From: Candidatus Krumholzibacteriia bacterium
GTDB taxonomy: Bacteria; Krumholzibacteriota; Krumholzibacteriia; LZORAL124-64-63
Length of the DNA: 14,492 nucleotides
Reading direction: 5' to 3'
Assembly (NCBI GenBank): GCA_030590265.1
Contig: JAUUYW010000044.1
Coordinates: 1-14,492, forward strand
Below, one piece after another: positions 6,658-13,685 of this stretch (positions are counted from its first letter, which is position 1; each line of letters starts with the position of its first letter). A program made the position numbers and the translations under genes. Under the pieces are notes generated by a model that worked only from the letters and a program-made list of their open reading frames with translations, had not been told where the DNA came from and did no database searches.

Positions 6658-7173
6658 ATGCCACACAATGTTGAAATCAAAGCCCGGGTGGAAAACCCTA
6701 GATCGTTTCTCGCCATCGCTGTTGTGCTGGCTGACAAACCCCAGGAACTGATCTTTCAGAAGGATACTTTTTTCAATGTCCCCAAGGGACGTTTGAAGCT
6801 GCGAGATTTTGGTGACGGCACCGGTGAGTTGATTCGCTACCACCGTCCTGATCGACCGGGACCCAAGATTTCCGACTATGCCATCAGCCCCACGGATGAT
6901 CCGGTTGGTTTGGCTGGAATTTTGGAACAATCGCTCTCGGTTATTGGCGTGGTGTCCAAGAAGCGCACTCTACTGTTGTGTGGGCGCACCAGAATTCATC
7001 TGGATGAGGTTGAAAATCTGGGTTGGTATATGGAGTTGGAAGTTGTGCTGACCCAAGGCGAGGATCCGGCCGCCGGTGAAAAAGAAACATGCCGGTTGAT
7101 GCAAAAGCTGGGTATTGGTCAGGATGACCTGGTCGAAGGTGCTTACCTGGATTTGTTGAAGAACCAAAAGTAA
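6658..7173 (+). CDS. CYTH-domain protein (class IV adenylate cyclase/triphosphatase-like)
   Basis: A 171-residue protein made of one CYTH domain. The opening strand MPHNVEIKARV carries the Glu-x-Lys signature near the N-terminus. Basic strands GRLKLRDFGDGTGELIRYHRPD and RTRIHLDEVENLGWYMELEVVL follow, the latter with the acidic residues that bind divalent metal inside the triphosphate tunnel. The C-terminal helix LMQKLGIGQDDLVEGAYLDLL is also typical. CYTH enzymes act on triphosphorylated substrates (inorganic triphosphate, thiamine triphosphate, or ATP to cAMP in the CyaB type); the sequence does not discriminate among these. It is soluble and presumed cytosolic. The SD before ATG 6658 is poor. 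It is 87 bases upstream of the CDF transporter on the same strand and probably shares its transcript. Confidence 0.88.
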   Translation: MPHNVEIKARVENPRSFLAIAVVLADKPQELIFQKDTFFNVPKGRLKLRDFGDGTGELIRYHRPDRPGPKISDYAISPTDDPVGLAGILEQSLSVIGVVSKKRTLLLCGRTRIHLDEVENLGWYMELEVVLTQGEDPAAGEKETCRLMQKLGIGQDDLVEGAYLDLLKNQK

Positions 7174-7249
7174 CCAACCCGGCTAAGGTTGACTAAGAAC
7201 CCATCATGCCGGACTATCCTGTCTGGCCAAATTAAGTTTTCATCGACCC

Positions 7250-7254
7250 AGGAG
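7250..7254 (+). promoter_or_regulatory. Ribosome binding site deciding the GTG start of the CDF gene
   Basis: AGGAG six bases before GTG 7261. It favours this start over an in-frame TTG at 7189. Confidence 0.7.
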
Positions 7255-7260
7255 CAGCCC

Positions 7261-8172
7261 GTGTCTCATTCCGGTTCCAAAAAAGTAATCTTCGCCGCCC
7301 TGGCAGGAAACACTCTGATTTCCATCACCAAAATGTTTGCCGCCAGCGTGACTGGCAGCAGCGCCATGCTCTCTGAAGGCATCCACTCCATTGTGGACAC
7401 CGGCAACCAGGGGCTGTTGCTTCTGGGACTGAAAAAAGCAGACAAGCCTGCGGACGAGGCTCATCCTTTCGGGTATGGCAAAGAAGTCTACTTTTGGTCC
7501 TTCGTGGTGGCCATTCTGATTTTCGCTGTGGGTGCTGGTGTTTCTCTCTATGAAGGCATCCACCACCTTCAGCACCCCGAACCCATCCAAAATGTCAACC
7601 TGACCTACATCGTTCTGGGCTTGTCGATGATATTTGAAGGTGCCGCCTGGTTTTTTGCCTTCAAGGAATTCAGCCGCATCAAGGGACGCCGGACAATCTT
7701 GCAGGAAGTACGGCGCAGCAAAGATCCTTCGGCTTTTGTGGTGCTCTTCGAAGATTCAGCGGCCATGGCCGGTATTCTGGTGGCTTTCCTGGGCATCTGG
7801 TTGGGCCAGCAAACAGGATGGCTGTGGCTGGATGGAGCAGCCTCCGTGGTCATTGGCCTGATCCTGGCCCTGACTGCCTGGCTCCTGGCGGTGGAAACCA
7901 AGGACCTGCTCATTGGGGAAAGCGCGGTGCCGGAGGTAGTCGCCAGTGTGCGGGCAATGGCTGCCGAAGTGAACCAGGTGGAACACGTGAATGAGGTTCT
8001 GACGTTGCATATGGGGCCCGAATACGTTTTGGTGAATTTGAGCCTCGATTTTCGGAATGATTGCACTGCCGAAGAAGTTGAAGAAGCCATCGCAAAATTG
8101 GATCAACGGATCAAGCTGAATTGGCCTTTGGTGAAGAAGGTTTTTGTGGAGGCCGAACGCCGGAAAGCCTGA
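7261..8172 (+). CDS. Cation diffusion facilitator (CDF) family metal transporter
   Basis: A 303-residue protein from GTG 7261, selected by AGGAG at 7250-7254; residues then run MSHSGSKKVIFAALAGNTLIS, a normal CDF beginning. About six hydrophobic segments are visible (near 9-27, 33-56, 79-99, 114-134, 158-180, 188-210). The TM2 metal motif SEGIHSIVDTGNQ (His42-x3-Asp46) is intact. The TM5 counterpart is FEDSAAMAG (Glu164/Asp165) rather than HxxxD, as I recall for the SLC30A9/ZnT9-like clade. A cytosolic dimerisation domain follows (about 213-303, EHVNEVLTLHMGPEYVLVNLSLDF). CDF proteins export Zn2+, Mn2+, Co2+ or Fe2+ in exchange for protons across the inner membrane. The metal specificity is not readable. 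It probably shares a transcript with the CYTH gene. Confidence 0.92.
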   Translation: MSHSGSKKVIFAALAGNTLISITKMFAASVTGSSAMLSEGIHSIVDTGNQGLLLLGLKKADKPADEAHPFGYGKEVYFWSFVVAILIFAVGAGVSLYEGIHHLQHPEPIQNVNLTYIVLGLSMIFEGAAWFFAFKEFSRIKGRRTILQEVRRSKDPSAFVVLFEDSAAMAGILVAFLGIWLGQQTGWLWLDGAASVVIGLILALTAWLLAVETKDLLIGESAVPEVVASVRAMAAEVNQVEHVNEVLTLHMGPEYVLVNLSLDFRNDCTAEEVEEAIAKLDQRIKLNWPLVKKVFVEAERRKA

Positions 8173-8184
8173 TCCCCACAATAA

Positions 8185-8214
8185 TTGACGAATATTCTCC
8201 ATTTTTAATAATAT
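8185..8214 (+). promoter_or_regulatory. Sigma70-type promoter candidate
   Basis: TTGACG (8185-8190), an 18-base AT-rich spacer and TAATAT (8209-8214), about 170 bases before the small secreted protein. The rest of the 8173-8384 gap is AT-rich and appears to be a long 5' leader, with no further gene seen. Confidence 0.5.
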
Positions 8215-8384
8215 TGTTGAATACTATTCTTACCCAGTTTTTACGACAAACACCAACCCATTGAATTAAAGCAACTTACAAAGTGGCCTTTGCCTTGCAA
8301 TAGGTTAAACGAAAGCAAAAAACAATCATCGGAACGAGGGTACAAATTCAATTCTCCCTCCCCGAAAAACCGAAAGGCAATACA

Positions 8385-8708
8385 ATGAAAAAGCTTATCA
8401 ATGTCTCCCTGGTCGCCCTGTCCCTCGTCGCCATTTTCGCCTCCGCCTCCCTGGCCACTGAAATATCGGCAGACGAATACGAATTCACCGCTCTTTACAA
8501 TGACGTGGTGATCGAGTTTCCCACCGAAGTCAGCCATGAGGAATGCAACGTTTACGCCAGCCTGCAGAACAAAGTCGACCTGGCCTTGAACGTTCTGGAA
8601 TACGATGAAGACATCACTGAGCCCGAATGCTCCCACCCCGACCACGAGCAACAAGTGGCCGCGCAGAATGTGAACCGGATTCTGGAGGAGATCTCCTTCG
8701 ACGGTTGA
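8385..8708 (+). CDS. Small secreted acidic protein, unknown
   Basis: A 107-residue protein with GAAAGG seven bases before its ATG. Residues 1 to about 24 (MKKLINVSLVALSLVAIFASASLA) are a classic Sec signal peptide with cleavage after Ala-x-Ala. The mature part of about 83 residues is strongly acidic, with two Cys (EECNVYA and PECSHPDHE) that could form one disulfide, and a His/Asp/Glu cluster (CSHPDHEQQ). I recognise no family. It has a dedicated promoter candidate and a strong terminator, so it appears to be an independently expressed single-gene unit. The His/Cys/acid cluster next to a CDF transporter could hint at periplasmic metal binding, but that is speculation. Confidence 0.75.
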   Translation: MKKLINVSLVALSLVAIFASASLATEISADEYEFTALYNDVVIEFPTEVSHEECNVYASLQNKVDLALNVLEYDEDITEPECSHPDHEQQVAAQNVNRILEEISFDG

Positions 8709-8736
8709 GATATAGATGGTGAGAGAAAGACTCCTG

Positions 8737-8766
8737 GGGACGGCTTAACGGCCGTCCCATTTTTAT
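8737..8766 (+). terminator. Rho-independent terminator
   Basis: GGGACGGC, loop TTAACG, GCCGTCCC (a perfect 8-bp GC-rich stem at 8737-8758) followed by ATTTTTAT. It ends the small secreted protein transcript, 28 bases after the stop codon. The insertion element begins immediately after the T-tract. Confidence 0.9.
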
Positions 8767-8791
8767 TGTTCCGCAGAGATTGTAAGAGGCC
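8767..8791 (+). repeat. Left terminal inverted repeat of the IS
   Basis: Begins TGTTCCGCAGAGA, then TTGTAAGAGGCC. It pairs with the reverse complement of 9959-9983 at 23 of 25 positions; the mismatches are at repeat positions 14 and 23. Confidence 0.88.
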
Positions 8792-8813
8792 TTGATCCTG
8801 CAATACACAAGGA

Positions 8814-9923
8814 ATGACTACCTTAATAAATCCAGCCAAAGACTGGTATCCACCGCACTGTCCCCATAGAAAATGCAAGTACCACAACGGGTTATCTGAT
8901 CAGTGGGATTATTACGAAATAACTCCGTACTACCGGGCAACTGACAACCGATCTGTACAACGATACAAGTGTGTGTCATGCGGGGGTACCTTCTCAACCC
9001 AGACCTTCTCAACAACCTATTGGCAAAAAAGACCTGACCTGGATGAAATGATCCTCACACACTCGGCTAACGGCATGGCTAACAGCCAGATAGCACGAGT
9101 CCTCGGGTGTCACCCATCAACAGTGGATAGAAAACTGGATCGCATGGGCCGCCACTGCCTCCTTTATCTGCTGATCAAGCTCCGTGCCGGTAAACTGCCT
9201 GATGAAATCGTTTTTGACGGCCTTGAAACCTTCGAATTCAGTCAGTTTCATCCCTGGCATCTCAATATCGCAGTTGAAAAATCCTCGGACTACATTCTGG
9301 ACTTCAATGAAAGCGAATTGCGGCGCAAAGGAGCCATGACTGATGGACAGAAGGAAAAGCGTATGAAACTGGAGGAATTGCATGGCCGCCCGGACCCCAA
9401 GGCCATTGAAAAATCAACAGCTGCAATATTTGACAATCTGATAGGAGATCAGGACCACGTAACGGTCTACACTGATCAACACCATCAATACATCAAGCCC
9501 CTTCAGAAGTTTGGTGATCAGGTAACTCATGATAAAACATCCAGTAAGGATCATCGGGGGTGTCACAACAGGTTGTTTGCGGTCAATCGGTATGACATGC
9601 TGTTTCGTCACAACAGTAAGAACCATACCCGGGAGACAATTGCTCCATCGGTTCGGCGTCAGGCCGGGATTTACCGTGCGGCAGTGTTTGCTGTTTATAT
9701 GAATTTCATGATGGATCGCCGCCAGAGGGGGATCAAGGATTTAACGCCGGCAATGGTTCGGGGGGTTGTGGAGCGAAAGTTGTCCTATTCAGACATTTTT
9801 GATTGCCGTCTTTTTGTTTTCCACTATGAGTTGCCGGAGAGATGCAGGCAGTATTATTTCCGTGAGGTTGTAACCAGGGCTCTTCCCCGGAACAAAGGGC
9901 ATACAATGAAATATGCGGCCTGA
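8814..9923 (+). CDS. DDE-type IS transposase with N-terminal zinc ribbon and HTH
   Basis: A 369-residue protein. The N-terminus has a zinc-finger-like set CPHRKCKYH (Cys16, Cys21) plus YKCVSCGGTF (Cys53, Cys56), then a helix-turn-helix (about 85-112, ANGMANSQIARVLGCHPSTVDRKLDRM). The likely catalytic acids are Asp135 (IVFDGLETF), Asp221 (VTVYTDQHHQY) and Glu274 (NHTRETIAP), with conserved basic surroundings (HNRLFAVNRYDMLFRHNSKNHTRE). The zinc-ribbon plus HTH plus DDE layout recalls IS1/IS1595-type transposases, but I cannot name the family. An in-frame stop at 8793 excludes a much longer N-terminus. AAGGA directly abuts the ATG, a poor SD spacing consistent with weak expression. The frame is intact, so the element may still be active. 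Confidence 0.88.
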   Translation: MTTLINPAKDWYPPHCPHRKCKYHNGLSDQWDYYEITPYYRATDNRSVQRYKCVSCGGTFSTQTFSTTYWQKRPDLDEMILTHSANGMANSQIARVLGCHPSTVDRKLDRMGRHCLLYLLIKLRAGKLPDEIVFDGLETFEFSQFHPWHLNIAVEKSSDYILDFNESELRRKGAMTDGQKEKRMKLEELHGRPDPKAIEKSTAAIFDNLIGDQDHVTVYTDQHHQYIKPLQKFGDQVTHDKTSSKDHRGCHNRLFAVNRYDMLFRHNSKNHTRETIAPSVRRQAGIYRAAVFAVYMNFMMDRRQRGIKDLTPAMVRGVVERKLSYSDIFDCRLFVFHYELPERCRQYYFREVVTRALPRNKGHTMKYAA

Positions 9924-9958
9924 GGTAGGTTTTGGCTTAGAATGAGGCCGTTAAAAAG

Positions 9959-9983
9959 GGACTCTTACATTCTCTGCGGAACA
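9959..9983 (-). repeat. Right terminal inverted repeat of the IS
   Basis: Reads GGACTCTTACATT then CTCTGCGGAACA on the plus strand, the inverted partner of 8767-8791 with two mismatches. It lies 36 bases after the transposase stop and 9 bases before the stop codon of the leftward carboxypeptidase gene. Confidence 0.88.
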
Positions 9984-9992
9984 AAAAGGATC

Positions 9993-11732
9993 TTACTTCA
10001 ATTCTGCATCAATGTGGGTGTTTCCGCACCTGATCCCTTCGTACCCAACTGAAAAGTCGCCATCACCCTGTACAAACCACTGCACTTCCCGAACCCGGAA
10101 GGCGCTGATGTAAGTGCTGATCCGCCAGGGTCGATGTTCCACCGCATCAACTTCATCAAAATATTTGTTCTTCAGCACGCCACCGGAGAGCACGGTAAGA
10201 TTGTCGCCTTCAATGGTGAACAAATCTTCTCTCACCAGTTGTTTTTCTCTGGCTCGGGTCGACAAAGTTGGCAGCGCTCCATTGTTGATGGCCTGGGCGC
10301 GCACTCGGTAAACATCTCCGCCCAGATCCTTCACTTCGGTGATTTCCACTTCGACCTGAGGCAGTTGGCTGGCCGTCCAGATCACAAACATGGCGTTGCG
10401 GTGCAGCATGTCGGGCAGCATCCAGCCGGGGCTGGTGCGCACGCTGAACTCCCGCCAGCCGCCAATCTCGATTTCACCATAGGAGGGATGCTGGAAGGTT
10501 TTCCAATCGGTGAACATTTCGCCCATCATGAGGTGGTCGTTGAATTGCTGGCGTTCCACAAGTTTGGGCCGGCGCGACCACAGATTGCCGTCCTTGCCGT
10601 TGGTCTCTTCGCGGTAGCCACGGTAGGCCGCCTGGGCGCTCATGTACAACTCTCCCACGTAAGCGTAGGAGCCGAAGATCTGGTACAGGAATTCATCGAA
10701 ATCACCGTAGGTGGTGTACAGGTCATTCATGCTGACGAGGTAACGATAGCCGGGAACGGTGCGCTCGCCTTCGCGTCCGAGGTAGTCGAAGACGGCCAGG
10801 TCGGCATCCGGCAAGGGCGGTGAAAGTTTGCTGCCAGGCCCCCGCAGGAACATGCCTCCGTAGTTGTGGAAAGCAAACCCGAAGGCAATGTTCTGGTGCT
10901 GCACAAGGAAATCGCCCACCGCTCGAATGTTGGAGGCGCTGAAAGGAAAGTCGCCGCTGCCGCCTTGCACAAACCTAGGCTGCCACTGGTATCCCCAGTT
11001 GCGATTCATGTCCAGATAGCCGGCCCCGTCTTCATTGATTCGGCCATCGCCATCGTCATCAAGACCTTCCTGATACAGGCGAGTCCATTCCCCTTTTTCA
11101 CCTGGTTTGATACGCACCATCACCCGCGGGTCGTCGGGATGGGTTTTCCACTGACCATGAGGGTCACGCCGGCGCATTTGTAGGATGCGGCCGTCGCCGT
11201 CCAGGTCGTTGGGTGGGTCTTCATCGAACAGACCGTCACCGTCGTCGTCGTAGGGTATGCGGGCGGTGCGTCCGATGTTGTAGCTGCCCGGGTCGGTGAA
11301 ATAACGGGCCCGGCTGTCCACATTGATGGTTGGGATGATGTAGAAGGATGCGCGGTCCAGCAATTCGGTGATGCGGTCCCACTGACCGTTTTTTGTCAGC
11401 AGGGTCCAGGCCGTGTACAAACAAACTTCCGTGGCCTGAATTTCGTTGCCGTGGATGGCGCCGTCCACATACATGGCCGGTTTGGTTTCAGCTTTCCCGG
11501 TTTTTTCATTGGTGATGGTCAGGCACCAGATGTCGCGACCTTCGGCACTTTTGCCCAATGATTCCAGCTCCGTAAGATCGGGCCAGGCTTTGTGCAATTG
11601 TTTCAGGGCTTCGGTGACCATGTCCTGATCATAATAATGATCCCAGGTCAGATTTGGCTGGTCAGCCAGACCAGGGCTGGAAAGAGAACCAAGCAGAGCA
11701 AAAACTACCATCAACACACCCAGGTTTTTCAT
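9993..11732 (-). CDS. Secreted M14 zinc carboxypeptidase, catalytically intact
   Basis: A 579-residue protein with a Sec signal peptide (about 1-23, MKNLGVLMVVFALLGSLSSPGLA). The M14 residues are all present: zinc ligands His94 and Glu97 in GAIHGNE and His289 in FAFHNYGG, substrate-binding Asn243-Arg244 (LDMNRNWGY), and a catalytic Glu, probably Glu361 (YVGELYMS). Between the first two zinc ligands and the third lie Asp-rich calcium-type loops: DDDGDGLFDED (162-172), NDLDGDGRI (175-183) and DDDGDGRINEDG (225-236). The C-terminal part (from about 460) is beta-rich, like an accessory domain. The enzyme would trim C-terminal residues of peptides in the periplasm or outside the cell. Its ATG overlaps the TAA of the upstream paralogue (TAATG), so translation is coupled. 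Substrate preference is unknown. Confidence 0.9.
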   Translation of the reverse strand: MKNLGVLMVVFALLGSLSSPGLADQPNLTWDHYYDQDMVTEALKQLHKAWPDLTELESLGKSAEGRDIWCLTITNEKTGKAETKPAMYVDGAIHGNEIQATEVCLYTAWTLLTKNGQWDRITELLDRASFYIIPTINVDSRARYFTDPGSYNIGRTARIPYDDDGDGLFDEDPPNDLDGDGRILQMRRRDPHGQWKTHPDDPRVMVRIKPGEKGEWTRLYQEGLDDDGDGRINEDGAGYLDMNRNWGYQWQPRFVQGGSGDFPFSASNIRAVGDFLVQHQNIAFGFAFHNYGGMFLRGPGSKLSPPLPDADLAVFDYLGREGERTVPGYRYLVSMNDLYTTYGDFDEFLYQIFGSYAYVGELYMSAQAAYRGYREETNGKDGNLWSRRPKLVERQQFNDHLMMGEMFTDWKTFQHPSYGEIEIGGWREFSVRTSPGWMLPDMLHRNAMFVIWTASQLPQVEVEITEVKDLGGDVYRVRAQAINNGALPTLSTRAREKQLVREDLFTIEGDNLTVLSGGVLKNKYFDEVDAVEHRPWRISTYISAFRVREVQWFVQGDGDFSVGYEGIRCGNTHIDAELK

Positions 11733-13621
11733 TATTCACCCTCCTTGGTGGCGACGGTCAATTGCTTGGTGATTTTGCCCAGGGAAGGAGCCTCGGCGGT
11801 GATGATGATTTTGTCCCCGACGGCAGCTCGCACCAACCAGCGAACCTTGCGGCTGCCGTGGGCCGGCAATTGTTCCACTGCCGTGCGCTCGCGGCCTTCC
11901 AGAATTTCAGCGCCTTCAAGGGTCAATACCAAGGGCGGAACCCGCGAGGTGCGCAAGCCCTGACCGATAGGGTAGGGAATTGGGCCTTCGTTGTTCAGCC
12001 AAACGGTCAGCTCATGCACATCGGCACCTCGGGAAGAAAATTCCACCTGACCGAAACGCATCACCGGCAACCAGGAGGGCAGCGTTGAAAGATATTGAAC
12101 CGGTGTGGCCAGAAGCGAGTCCACCAGGGCTGCCGGTGGTGTTGTGGTGGCGTAAGGGGCCTGACCACCGACCAGAACAGTTTCTCCGGATGGAAGCTGG
12201 TTTTTTTGCCAGGACAGCAACCCGGTCCAATCAGCGAGTTCTTTGTTTTGTGCCGTTTGTTCGGTGAACTGCAACAGGGCTTTTTGTTGGTCGGAGATGG
12301 TTTTTTCGCCCTCGTCGTCAGGGCTGGGTTGGTCAGCGGAATCATCATCCGATTCATCATCCGAATTGGTTGAATCCTCATCAGCGACCATAGGCAAGGA
12401 CCAAAAATCCAAGGCAAGGGTGGGCGTACCGAATTGAAAATAACCCCACTCTTCAACGGACCCGACTGATGATTTTGGTGAAGGCAGGCGTTCACCGGTC
12501 AGGCCGCTTTCTTCAAGGAGTTCCTGGTATTGTGTGCTGATGGCTGACCACCAGACCTGATCGGCAGGGTCCATTTTGGTGGCCGGGTCTTCTTCCAAAA
12601 GACGCAGAACCTGACTGTCGGTCGGATTGTGCATCCCGTAATTTTCAGTGAGCACTGTCTTGAGTTCAGTCAATGTCAGGCTCTGCCCGGGCTTGAGGTT
12701 CCAGCCTTCGGCCCTGCGCTCGGGGATGGGATATTTTCCGTCTTTCCCCCGTTCTTCCACTTCGGGCATTTGCAGCAGGTTGTTGACCTGGTCCAGAACC
12801 AGAATCATGGCAATTTGAGGATGACTGTAGGCAAATTCCAAAATGGCGCGGGTCTCGGGTTGGTCGGCTGCCCAGCGACCTCCCTGGTTGGTCCAGTATT
12901 CATAACGATGAGGGAAGTTGCGGCCGGGATTCACTCCTCCGGGACCATCTTCGTTGAACAGGCCATCGCCGTCATTGTCGTGGCCTTCGGTTTCCCTGCG
13001 GTAAAGACCCCGTTGACCCTGGGCTGTTTTGGCCTCCACAGCCAGCAAAGGGTGCTCTTCGCTGATGATCCACTGGCCAGTCGGATCGGGCACCAGCATG
13101 GTAGTGATCAGGCCGTCCCCATTCAAATCTTCAGCCGGGTCTTCGCCAAAACTACCGTCACGATCTTCATCCACCGGGGTTCCGTTGAGGCCCCCGCGGT
13201 GGTGCACTTTGTCATAAAAGGATGCTGCCCCATCTGGGTTGGCCATGGGCAGGATATGCCAGCGCACGGTTTCGGCCGCGGAAGGCCCTTCGGCATTGAG
13301 AATTTCACCAACCAGTTTCAGGGCAGCTTCAGTGCCTAGAGGCGCCATCCCGCTCATGTTGCCGATGACCAGGACGGCGGGCCGGTCGTCGGATTCCACC
13401 GGATGAATGGTCAGCATCTGCAGCTTGGTTCCCAAGGGAGATTGACCGATGCTTTCCAGAGTGGTGCGTTTGCTGTTGCCGAAGCTCTTGAGGCGGTGCT
13501 CAATATCCTTGGCCGAGTGCCAGGGGTTGCCGGTGCCTGCCTGAGTGGCCAGGGGAAAAAACGAGAGCAACAGTACAACAAACAAAACCGGGGAACTCGG
13601 GGTTACCAAGCGCAGAACCAT
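11732..13621 (-). CDS. Secreted M14-like protein lacking all zinc ligands (probable pseudoenzyme)
   Basis: A 629-residue protein from ATG 13621, chosen because GAGG lies six bases upstream and a signal peptide follows (about 1-28, VLFVVLLLSFFPLATQA). The frame is open to 13840, but that part would overlap the EamA gene. It follows the downstream paralogue: VLVIGNMSGMAPLGTE (84-98) aligns with the HxxE region, with His to Ser90 and Glu to Ala93. NPDG (128-131) and PGRNF (232-236, Arg kept) are recognisable. The third ligand is replaced in ILVLDQVNNLLQ (Asp277), and the catalytic Glu region reads TLALDFW. The calcium-type loops DEDRDGSFGED, DLNGDGLI and DNDGDGLFNEDG are retained. An acidic Asp/Ser linker (in DEDSTNSDDESDDDS) and a C-terminal beta domain follow. 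Its end couples to the active enzyme by TAATG. It probably serves as a binding, regulatory or structural partner; this is inferred. Confidence 0.82.
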   Translation of the reverse strand: MVLRLVTPSSPVLFVVLLLSFFPLATQAGTGNPWHSAKDIEHRLKSFGNSKRTTLESIGQSPLGTKLQMLTIHPVESDDRPAVLVIGNMSGMAPLGTEAALKLVGEILNAEGPSAAETVRWHILPMANPDGAASFYDKVHHRGGLNGTPVDEDRDGSFGEDPAEDLNGDGLITTMLVPDPTGQWIISEEHPLLAVEAKTAQGQRGLYRRETEGHDNDGDGLFNEDGPGGVNPGRNFPHRYEYWTNQGGRWAADQPETRAILEFAYSHPQIAMILVLDQVNNLLQMPEVEERGKDGKYPIPERRAEGWNLKPGQSLTLTELKTVLTENYGMHNPTDSQVLRLLEEDPATKMDPADQVWWSAISTQYQELLEESGLTGERLPSPKSSVGSVEEWGYFQFGTPTLALDFWSLPMVADEDSTNSDDESDDDSADQPSPDDEGEKTISDQQKALLQFTEQTAQNKELADWTGLLSWQKNQLPSGETVLVGGQAPYATTTPPAALVDSLLATPVQYLSTLPSWLPVMRFGQVEFSSRGADVHELTVWLNNEGPIPYPIGQGLRTSRVPPLVLTLEGAEILEGRERTAVEQLPAHGSRKVRWLVRAAVGDKIIITAEAPSLGKITKQLTVATKEGE

Positions 13622-13685
13622 GCGGCACCTCAAAAAGGGAAAGGGGAGAAGGCCGGAGACATTGTTCTGGGAGTATACCCCGGAG

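Larger units (their letters stand above)
8767..9983 (+). mobile_element. Complete insertion sequence (about 1217 bp)
   Basis: It is bounded by 25-bp terminal inverted repeats that match at 23 positions and contains a single full-length transposase gene filling nearly the whole element. I find no direct repeat in the flanks (left ...ATTTTTAT, right AAAAGGATC...). The element therefore either makes no duplication, has lost it, or has ends a few bases from where I draw them. It occupies the gap between two convergent genes, directly after a transcription terminator, so it appears to disrupt no gene. Confidence 0.88.

Noticed and set aside
6562..6930. N-terminal extension of the PAP2 protein by 123 residues
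   Set aside because: It would overlap the divergent CYTH gene by more than 270 bases and bury the signal peptide inside the protein.
10134..10823. 229-codon open frame on the plus strand
   Set aside because: Antisense to the intact M14 carboxypeptidase with its complete active site.
12629..13339. 236-codon open frame on the plus strand
   Set aside because: Antisense to the M14-like gene; low-complexity composition typical of a shadow frame.
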